This document shows, one piece after another, positions 7,340-12,326 of a stretch of 12,326 nt of DNA. A program made the translations under genes and the position numbers. The first letter of the stretch is position 1; the number at the start of each line of letters is the position of its first letter. Origin of the DNA: Myxococcales bacterium (GTDB lineage: Bacteria > Myxococcota > Polyangia > Fen-1088); the NCBI GenBank assembly GCA_003155465.1, contig PMCR01000426.1:1-12326 (forward strand), given 5' to 3'. The notes beneath the pieces were generated by a model. It was not told the DNA's origin. It worked only from the letters and a program-made list of their open reading frames with translations, and did no database searches.

Positions 7340-8974
7340 ATGACAGGCTCTCCTCGAATCCTTGACGGCCACGCCCGCCTCTGGAGCGTGCTCGCGCTCG
7401 CCGTCTTTGGTGCTGCGTCGTGCCGGCCCATAACCCCCGGTTTGCCCCAAGGAAGCGGCGGCCGGGGCGGCTCGACCACCGGCGGCCAGAGCGGCGGGGC
7501 AAGCGGCAGCGGCGGGCCGGCTGGGCAAAGTGGAGGCAGCGCCAGTTCAGGCGGGCAGGCAGGCAGCGGCGGTGGCGGCGGCAGTGGCGGCAGCGGCGGC
7601 AGCATGGGGACAGCCGGCAGTGGCGGCAGCGGAGGAGGAGGGAGGACATCGGGAGACGGGGGAGCCCCAGGCAGTGGTGGAACCTCGGGCAGCGGCGGGG
7701 TGGGCGGAGGTGGCGGGTCCAGCGCAACCGTCGAGGTGCGCGATGCCTCGGTCCCGGATATTGTCGACGTGGCCCCTCCGCCTTCGCGCGGGCCCACGCC
7801 TTCGCAGCCGGGGATGAAGTTTCCCTTCCCGCAGAATCGCGAAAACAGCCGCTGCATCTACCCCAATCTCTATCGCAACGAGGACGTGCAGGCCGCCTAT
7901 GACCAGTGGAAGAAAGACACGGTGACCACAGACGGCGCCAAGGGGTTCCGCCGCGTCAAGCGTCCCAAGGACCCAAGCCTGGATCCCAATTCCACGGTGT
8001 CCGAAGGGATCGCGTACGGGATGCTCATCGCCGTGTACATGAATGACCAGACTCTGTTCGACGATCTTTGGCAATACGAACAGCAGTTCTTGGACAGCCG
8101 GTATGGGCTCATGCACTGGAATATCGCGGCCGATGGTTCTGGCCCGACCGGGGGCGGGATTGGTCCCGCGACCGACGCTGATGAAGACATGGCATTCGCC
8201 CTGCTGATGGCCGACAAACAGTGGGGTGGCAAGGGCAAGCTCGCCAAGAACTACGTCGACATCGCCAAGGATACGATCACCAGCGTCTGGAACAGCGAGA
8301 TATTCGACTACAAGTACCTGAAACCGTGGCCCACTGCCGATTCATCGACGATCAACATCTCCTACTTTGCCCCTGCTTATTACAGGCTGTTCGCAAAGAT
8401 CGACACCAAGAACACCGCCAATTGGACCAACACGGTCGAAACCATGTACACGGTGCTCAATGCCTCGCTGAATTCGACCAATGGGAATGCCGACAATGGC
8501 CTGGTCCCGGCTTGGTGCGACAGTGGCGGCAAGCCGAACGGAGGCGCATTTGGGCCTACCGGGGGCCCCTCGCCGACCAACTACCAATACGACTCGTGCC
8601 GAACGCCATTCCGCATCGGCCTTGATTGGTGTTGGAACGGCGAAGCGCGCGCCCAGGCCTACGTCGCCAAGACCAGCAAGTTCTTCAGCGGGATAACCGT
8701 GGCGAAGATGGTCGACGGTTATGACCTGAACGGAACGCCGAGGCCCCAGTATCAGACCGGCGCGAGCGTCCAGATCCAGTCCTCGGCCTTCATCGGCCCT
8801 GCCGGCGTGGGTGCCATGAGCAATGCGACCTACCAGACCTTCGTGAACGACGCCTACGCGGTTCTCGCCAGCCGAACCGCGCTGGTGGGCGGCACCTACT
8901 ACGAGGATTCCTGGATGGTGCTTTCGTTGCTCATGATGACCGCCAATTTCTTCGACTACACGACGTACCCCTAG
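7340..8974 (+). CDS. Lipoprotein glycoside hydrolase family 8 (endoglucanase type)
   Basis: A 544-residue secreted lipoprotein. Residues 1-28 are a signal peptide with an Arg before the hydrophobic core and a lipobox ending at Cys28 (FGAASC). Residues 38-125 are a Gly/Ser linker, keeping the enzyme at a distance from the membrane. The catalytic domain (about 165-544) carries the GH8 hallmarks: TVSEGIAYGM with Glu222 as the likely general acid, ATDADEDMAFALLMA (277-291, the family signature), and YDSCRTPFR with Asp418 at the place of the catalytic base of the GH8a subgroup. GH8 enzymes form an (alpha/alpha)6 barrel and hydrolyse beta-1,4-glucans; chitosan, lichenan and xylan are other known substrates, so cellulose is likely but not proven. 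No carbohydrate-binding domain is attached. The gene precedes the GH12-like lipoprotein on the same strand, with 215 bp between them and no obvious terminator. Confidence 0.93.
   Translation: MTGSPRILDGHARLWSVLALAVFGAASCRPITPGLPQGSGGRGGSTTGGQSGGASGSGGPAGQSGGSASSGGQAGSGGGGGSGGSGGSMGTAGSGGSGGGGRTSGDGGAPGSGGTSGSGGVGGGGGSSATVEVRDASVPDIVDVAPPPSRGPTPSQPGMKFPFPQNRENSRCIYPNLYRNEDVQAAYDQWKKDTVTTDGAKGFRRVKRPKDPSLDPNSTVSEGIAYGMLIAVYMNDQTLFDDLWQYEQQFLDSRYGLMHWNIAADGSGPTGGGIGPATDADEDMAFALLMADKQWGGKGKLAKNYVDIAKDTITSVWNSEIFDYKYLKPWPTADSSTINISYFAPAYYRLFAKIDTKNTANWTNTVETMYTVLNASLNSTNGNADNGLVPAWCDSGGKPNGGAFGPTGGPSPTNYQYDSCRTPFRIGLDWCWNGEARAQAYVAKTSKFFSGITVAKMVDGYDLNGTPRPQYQTGASVQIQSSAFIGPAGVGAMSNATYQTFVNDAYAVLASRTALVGGTYYEDSWMVLSLLMMTANFFDYTTYP
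7455..7725 (+). repeat. Low-complexity Gly/Ser linker-coding tract
   Basis: About 270 bp of GGC/AGC-type codons encode a flexible Gly/Ser spacer in the GH8 lipoprotein. Irregular short GGCAGC-type units recur throughout. The opposite strand reads as a Pro/Leu-rich frame that is an artefact of this composition. Such tracts are prone to slippage and to assembly errors. Confidence 0.8.
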
Positions 8975-9151
8975 CCCGGGAGGGAGAGGGGAAAAGAAGG
9001 TGCTTGTCCTAGAATCACGAATGGCCATCTAGTCCCGCCGTCGACCCGCTTCACGCCTATGCCGCCACGGAGCCCGGTGGCGCGACCCGATCTCCGCGAC
9101 CCTGGACCGTTGGCTTGGCTGGTAAGCTGTGGCATCCTTCAGGCACCCGAT

Positions 9152-9169
9152 CCGGACCTGCGAGTCCGG
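9152..9169 (+). promoter_or_regulatory. Small hairpin in the leader of the GH12-like gene
   Basis: CCGGAC and GTCCGG form a perfect 6-bp stem around CTGCGA. It ends 8 nt before the Shine-Dalgarno AGGAGA at 9178-9183. It could hold the ribosome site open, stabilise the message or bind a regulator; in GC-rich DNA chance is also possible. Confidence 0.3.
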
Positions 9170-9189
9170 CCATTCGTAGGAGACCTTCT

Positions 9190-10812
9190 ATGCCCAGACT
9201 GTCACCATGCCCTCTCATGACACTGTTGTTCGCCGGTGGGTGCATGATGCAGGCGGGGGGTGCGGGCGGGAAGGGTGGGACCGGCAAAGACGACCAGTCG
9301 GCCGGGGGCAGCCAGGGGGGCACGGTTGCCAGCACCAGCGCGCCGGCTGGAAGCTCCGGTGGCCCGGGTGGTAGCTCTGGCGGCAGCCCGGTTCGTTCGG
9401 GTGGCAGCTCTGGTGGGAGTTCTGGCGGGAGCTCTGGTGGAACCACCGCTAGTGCCACAACGGCTCCCTCTTGCACCCCGGACGTGACCAATCTGGTGAC
9501 GGGCAAGACGTGGATCTGTGACTCGGACCCCAGCTTGTCGCCCAATATCCAGATCCAAGGCGCATTCTACATGTACCAGGACCCGTCGTTGTCGTGCACA
9601 CCGGCCAACCCGCTTTGCTCGCCCACGGCAGGCTGCTGCATCAGCGGCACCACGGTTGTCGATCCGACCTACGTGAAATGGGGATGCGGCATCGGCCTGG
9701 GACTGAACTCCACAGGTGGAACCGCGCCAGTGAAGAGCGCCTACAGCGGTCCGGTGAAGTGTTTTGACATCACCCTGACCGGCAGTTCTGGCGGCAACGA
9801 GGTGCGCATCGGTTTCACCCAGAGCACGGCCACGGCGGGCAAGGTTTCGCCATTCACCTCGGTTGCCGCATTTGCCAACGGATGGAACGGGCGGGTGTGC
9901 TTCACCGACGCTGAGTGCCCCGACTGGGCGGTCACCGCGGGCACCTGCGCGAAGGCCGTGGGCACCGCGGGCACACCCTACGACTTGCAGATCCAGATCT
10001 CCGCGGGCAGTGCGCCGGCCTCGGTTGGTGCCTTCAACGTGTGCGTGAGCAAGATTGTCCCGGTATTGGACCCGGGGAGCACCGGGACGACCAGTAGCTG
10101 CAGCTCGGCCACCGGCCAGGGCACGCTCAGCGGCCAATACGACACGGCCCATGTGACGTGCAGCGGGCAAGACTACATCGTTCAAAACAACGCATGGGGC
10201 TCGTCAGCGGGACAGACGATCAGCTACGGCCCAGGGACGAAATTCAAGGTGACCGTGCAAAAGGGCACCGGGGCCAGCGGCGCGCCGGCGTCGTATCCCT
10301 CTATCTTCATTGGCGCCAACAATAGTCGCAGCACCGCGGGCAGCGGCCTGCCCAAGGCGGTGAATTCGCTTGGCACTGTGCAAACTGCCTGGACCTGGGC
10401 CGAAAACGGTGCGTCGGGGGCGTACAACGCTGCGTACGACGTTTGGTTCAGTACCGGCGGCGGGGGCGATCCGTCGGCGTCCAGCCCGAGTGGCGGCTAT
10501 CTCATGGTCTGGCTGTACAAGCCGGCCGGGAACTCGCCCATCGGTTCGATGATCACCTCGACCACCATAGGCGGCAAGAACTGGAACGTCTGGTACGGAA
10601 CCAACTCCTCGAACGGCAAGCCGTGCGTCTCATACGCGGCGCAGACGAAACTCAACTCGCTGTCATTCGACCTCAACACATTCATCCAGGACGCCGTTCA
10701 GCGCAAGTACGTCCAGACCTCCTGGAGCCTGACCAACGTCTTTGCCGGATTCGAGATCTGGAGCGGTGGCGTCGGGCTGGAGACGACCGACTTCGCAGTC
10801 ACGGCCAAGTGA
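9190..10812 (+). CDS. Lipoprotein with cysteine-rich beta domain and GH12-like domain
   Basis: A 540-residue lipoprotein. The lipobox LLFAGGC ends at Cys18, and a Gly/Ser linker spans about 20-90. Residues 95-290 form a Cys-rich domain (GCCISG, WGCGIGLGLN, GPVKCFDITLTG) of beta-sandwich character that I cannot assign; a carbohydrate-binding role is inferred from position. After a short linker, residues 304-540 match GH12 (beta-1,4-endoglucanase/xyloglucanase, beta-jelly roll): VQNNAWG, TAWTWAENG, AAYDVWFS, PIGS, SFDLNTFIQDAV and the acid/base motif AGFEIWSGG (Glu522). The strand that usually reads YE(I/L)MIWL, with its nucleophile Glu, reads GYLMVWLY here, with Tyr437 in that place. It may thus be a non-catalytic relative or belong to a divergent subfamily. 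The ATG at 9190 is set by AGGAGA 7 nt upstream and by the lipobox; earlier in-frame TTG codons have neither. Follows the GH8 gene. Confidence 0.88.
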   Translation: MPRLSPCPLMTLLFAGGCMMQAGGAGGKGGTGKDDQSAGGSQGGTVASTSAPAGSSGGPGGSSGGSPVRSGGSSGGSSGGSSGGTTASATTAPSCTPDVTNLVTGKTWICDSDPSLSPNIQIQGAFYMYQDPSLSCTPANPLCSPTAGCCISGTTVVDPTYVKWGCGIGLGLNSTGGTAPVKSAYSGPVKCFDITLTGSSGGNEVRIGFTQSTATAGKVSPFTSVAAFANGWNGRVCFTDAECPDWAVTAGTCAKAVGTAGTPYDLQIQISAGSAPASVGAFNVCVSKIVPVLDPGSTGTTSSCSSATGQGTLSGQYDTAHVTCSGQDYIVQNNAWGSSAGQTISYGPGTKFKVTVQKGTGASGAPASYPSIFIGANNSRSTAGSGLPKAVNSLGTVQTAWTWAENGASGAYNAAYDVWFSTGGGGDPSASSPSGGYLMVWLYKPAGNSPIGSMITSTTIGGKNWNVWYGTNSSNGKPCVSYAAQTKLNSLSFDLNTFIQDAVQRKYVQTSWSLTNVFAGFEIWSGGVGLETTDFAVTAK

Positions 10813-10883
10813 GCTGCGGCGTTCCTGCTGGTCCGGGGCTTGGTGCGTCAGGCTGCGTTCCTTGGTGGCGGACGTCGACTTTC

Positions 10884-10892
10884 TGCTATCAT
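10884..10892 (+). promoter_or_regulatory. Extended -10 box for tRNA-Pro
   Basis: TGC-TATCAT is an extended -10 element (five of six at the hexamer 10887-10892), ending 30 bp before the tRNA 5' end. A weak -35 candidate TTGGTG (10862-10867) is 19 bp upstream. The stop codon of the antisense integrase frame (10889-10891) falls inside the hexamer. Confidence 0.5.
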
Positions 10893-11295
10893 GCTTCCCC
10901 TTCCGTCGCTTGCGGCGGGGGACGGGGCGTAGCGCAGTTGGTAGCGCGCCTGCTTTGGGTGCAGGATGTCGTCGGTTCAAATCCGGCCGCCCCGACCAAG
11001 ATAGGTTTGCGTTTTGATGATGTTTTCCTAACCCGTCCGGGAGCCGGAGAAGAGCACTTGGGGGCCTCGGGTACCACGGGGGAACCAAATCGAAGGGGAG
11101 TGGAGGGGGATTCGGCACCGGCGACCCCGGCGGCGAGCGCCTCCGCCGGCTCGTCCGAGGCTGCTGGTTTCCGACGGAACGAGAGCCGGTCGATCTCAAG
11201 TTGCAGATACTCGGGCGCGAGGTGTCCGTAGACGTCCGTCGTCACGCGAATATCGGTGTGCCGGAGGATACGCTGGACCGCGCTTGGGTTCAAAA
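10889..11295 (-). pseudogene. Truncated tyrosine recombinase (integrase), C-terminal remnant
   Basis: On the minus strand, from about 11290 to 11177, lies the end of a phage-type integrase catalytic domain: NPSAVQRILRHTDIRV followed by TTDVYGHLAPEYL. The Tyr of DVYGHL (codon 11228-11230) stands where the DNA-cleaving nucleophile should be, and the His of ILRH matches the last active-site position before it. The Arg and His-x-x-Arg boxes and the N-terminal DNA-binding domain are absent. Upstream of codon 11288 the frame loses all resemblance, so the gene is broken there and cannot be active. The frame continues without a stop through Pro/Ala-rich sequence and the full antisense of tRNA-Pro to a TGA at 10889. 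This arrangement, with the integrase 3' end overlapping a tRNA, is usual for elements integrated at tRNA genes. I take it as the scar of a lost or rearranged element. Confidence 0.8.
10923..10998 (+). tRNA. tRNA-Pro (anticodon TGG)
   Basis: A complete cloverleaf. The acceptor stem CGGGGCG (10923-10929) pairs with CGCCCCG (10988-10994). The D arm is GCGC-loop-GCGC. The anticodon stem CCTGC/GCAGG frames the loop TTTGGGT, giving TGG at 10956-10958. The T arm GTCGG-TTCAAAT-CCGGC has one G-U pair, and the variable loop is 5 nt. The discriminator A is at 10995 and CCA is encoded at 10996-10998. The opposite strand is overlapped by the integrase remnant, which is typical of a tRNA used as an attachment site. 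The tRNA is intact and should be functional. No intrinsic terminator is visible just downstream. Confidence 0.97.
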
Positions 11296-11307
11296 TGGGC
11301 CGCACTC
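11287..11307 (+). repeat. Imperfect copy of the tRNA-Pro T-arm at the integrase break
   Basis: The 21 bases from 11287 match the tRNA segment 10974-10994 at 15 positions, including GGTTCAAA and GGCCGC in register. The copy lies where integrase similarity ends. It might be a decayed attachment half-site; it might also be chance, since part of it encodes LNP of the integrase remnant. Confidence 0.3.
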
Positions 11308-11323
11308 TACACCGCCAGGGTTG

Positions 11324-11329
11324 TACAAT
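11324..11329 (+). promoter_or_regulatory. Possible -10 box for the NHL-repeat gene
   Basis: TACAAT (five of six) lies 68 bp before the ATG at 11398. No good -35 is seen 16-18 bp upstream, so this is a weak call. It sits just outside the integrase remnant, so the NHL gene may use a promoter created at or retained from the junction. Confidence 0.3.
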
Positions 11330-11397
11330 CCGCCGACGCGTGACCTCGAGTAGCGCCATGCCCGAAGCGCCGACTCTGTGCTACACGTGAGGCACGC

Positions 11398-12326
11398 ATG
11401 AAGTGCAGCACGAGATATTGCTCCGGTCGGGCCTCGGCGGTCTTGGCATCGACCGCCATCGCATCTCTGATGCCGGGCGCGTGCGGAAGAACTCCGCTCC
11501 TCGACGATTCGCAAAATCCGCCAGTCGATGCAGCCAACGGCACGGGCACGGCCAAGATCGGCGTGCCGATGCTGAAGTTCCTGGCAGGCGGGTTGGGTGG
11601 ATATGGGAATCAGGACGGCACAGGGTCTGTCGCACGGTTTAGCGGGCCGGTAGGAGTGGCGAGCGACGGCGCAGGCAACCTCTTCGTCGCTGATACGGCC
11701 AACCACACGATACGAAAGGTCGTCATTGCCACAGGTGCCGTCGCCACCCTCGCAGGCTCCGCGGGGCAGTGGGGCAGCACCGACGGCGCGGGGCACGATG
11801 CTCTCTTCTCCTCTCCCTCGGGCGTTGCCAGCGACGGCGCAGGCAACCTCTTCATCGCTGATTCATCCAATAGCACCATACGAAAGGTCGTCATCGCCAC
11901 AGGAGCTGTCACCACCTTGGCAGGCTCCGCAGGTCGTTCGGGAAGCACCGACGGCACGGGGTCTGCCGCGCGTTTCTTCTATCCGTATGGTGTGGCGAGC
12001 GACGGCGCGGGCAACCTTTTCGTCGCCGACTCAGACAGCAACACGATACGAAAAATTGTCGTTGCCAGCGGAGCTGTCACCACCCTCGCAGGCTCCGCGC
12101 TGGACTCGGGCACCTCCGACGGCACGGGGACCGCCGCGCGTTTCTTCCGGCCGGAGGGCATGGCGAGCGATCGGGCGGGTAATCTCTTCGTCGCTGACCG
12201 AAACCACCACACCATTCGCAGGGTCGTCATCGCCACAGGGGCCGTCACCACCCTGGCTGGTTCCGCAGGAAACTCGGGCAGCGCGGACGGCGTGGGGGCT
12301 GCCGCGCGCTTCAACTATCCATCGGG
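11398..12326 (+). CDS. NHL-repeat lipoprotein, 3' end beyond the window
   Basis: The frame opens at the ATG 11398, after GTGAGG (11387-11392) 5 nt upstream, and stays open to the window edge (309 full codons). Residues 1-29 look like a signal peptide with a lipobox-like MPGAC (Cys29), followed by GRTPLLDD, a start common to myxobacterial lipoproteins (from memory). From about residue 57 there are tandem units of 56 residues of the form GVASDGAGNLFVAD, NxTIRKVV, ATGAVTTLAGSAG, then GSTDGTGSAARF. These are NHL-type beta-propeller blades, known for binding proteins, RNA or sugars rather than for catalysis. Four GVASDGAGNLF-type segments begin at 11659, 11827, 11995 and 12163 (codon of the first Ala). 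A half unit opens the array and a fifth begins at the edge. Surface location is inferred from the lipobox, whose -3 residue is Pro and therefore weak. Confidence 0.85.
   Translation, partial: MKCSTRYCSGRASAVLASTAIASLMPGACGRTPLLDDSQNPPVDAANGTGTAKIGVPMLKFLAGGLGGYGNQDGTGSVARFSGPVGVASDGAGNLFVADTANHTIRKVVIATGAVATLAGSAGQWGSTDGAGHDALFSSPSGVASDGAGNLFIADSSNSTIRKVVIATGAVTTLAGSAGRSGSTDGTGSAARFFYPYGVASDGAGNLFVADSDSNTIRKIVVASGAVTTLAGSALDSGTSDGTGTAARFFRPEGMASDRAGNLFVADRNHHTIRRVVIATGAVTTLAGSAGNSGSADGVGAAARFNYPS
11659..12326 (+). repeat. Tandem 168-bp repeats encoding NHL blades
   Basis: The spacing between equivalent codons (11659, 11827, 11995, 12163) is exactly 168 bp each time, or 56 residues without a single insertion or deletion. 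DNA identity is high in the GACGGCGC-GGCAACCTCTTCGTC and GTCACCACCCT-GCAGGCTCCGC parts. This is consistent with recent duplication or gene conversion among blades. Confidence 0.88.

Noticed and set aside
7330..7857. Minus-strand Pro-rich frame resembling a cell-wall protein
   Set aside because: It is the antisense of the Gly/Ser linker; Pro/Leu richness follows from GGC/AGC codons.
10663..11199. Minus-strand frame containing GRPDLNRRHPAPKAGALPTAL
   Set aside because: This is the well-known false translation of an antisense tRNA and has no gene-like features.
11290..11796. Minus-strand frame antisense to the NHL gene start
   Set aside because: The plus frame has a Shine-Dalgarno, signal peptide and NHL blades; the minus frame has no domain.
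11659..12326. CRISPR array suggested by regular repeats
   Set aside because: The period is 168 bp, the repeats are translated without a break, and they encode NHL blades; there are no short repeats with unique spacers.

Overview
The window is GC-rich DNA that looks like a myxobacterium (Myxococcota), most likely a Polyangiales/Sorangium-like cellulose degrader. This is an inference. It rests on the GC-rich codon use, the lipoproteins whose signal peptides run into long Gly/Ser linkers, the NHL-repeat lipoprotein, and the way an integrase remnant sits on a tRNA gene. No 16S rRNA or other taxonomic marker is present.

Positions 1-5177 hold mostly housekeeping genes. In order they are a glutathione-synthetase-like ATP-grasp ligase (minus strand), a divergent single-pass membrane protein of unknown role, a poly(A) polymerase/CCA-type nucleotidyltransferase (pcnB), a convergent queC for queuosine/7-deazaguanine synthesis, and a divergent class I SAM methyltransferase that starts only 34 bp from queC.

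Positions 5178-7266 hold a compact stand-alone unit: a good sigma70-like promoter, a strong Shine-Dalgarno, a 106-aa protein with a histone-H1-like Lys/Ala/Pro tail, and a near-perfect intrinsic terminator. A one-polypeptide fusion of a family-2 glycosyltransferase and a SAM methyltransferase follows, with a very short or absent leader.

Positions 7267-10812 encode two secreted lipoproteins in tandem. The first is a GH8 endoglucanase-type enzyme with its catalytic residues in place. The second has a cysteine-rich beta domain of unknown function followed by a GH12-type domain. Both carry an N-terminal lipobox and a Gly/Ser linker, so they probably work on beta-glucan (cellulose-type) substrates at the cell surface. 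The GH12 domain appears to lack the usual nucleophile Glu, which is the most intriguing single observation here.

Positions 10813-12326 are an integration scar. An intact tRNA-Pro(TGG) is crossed on the opposite strand by the 3' end of a tyrosine recombinase reading frame whose 5' part is gone. Immediately past the break, on the plus strand, begins a lipoprotein made of NHL-type repeats with an exact 168-bp (56-residue) period; it runs off the window edge.

I see no CRISPR array, toxin-antitoxin pair, recognisable defence system or insertion sequence. The best candidates for something new are the GH12-like protein with its companion N-terminal domain, the H1-like basic protein, and the integrase/tRNA/NHL junction.
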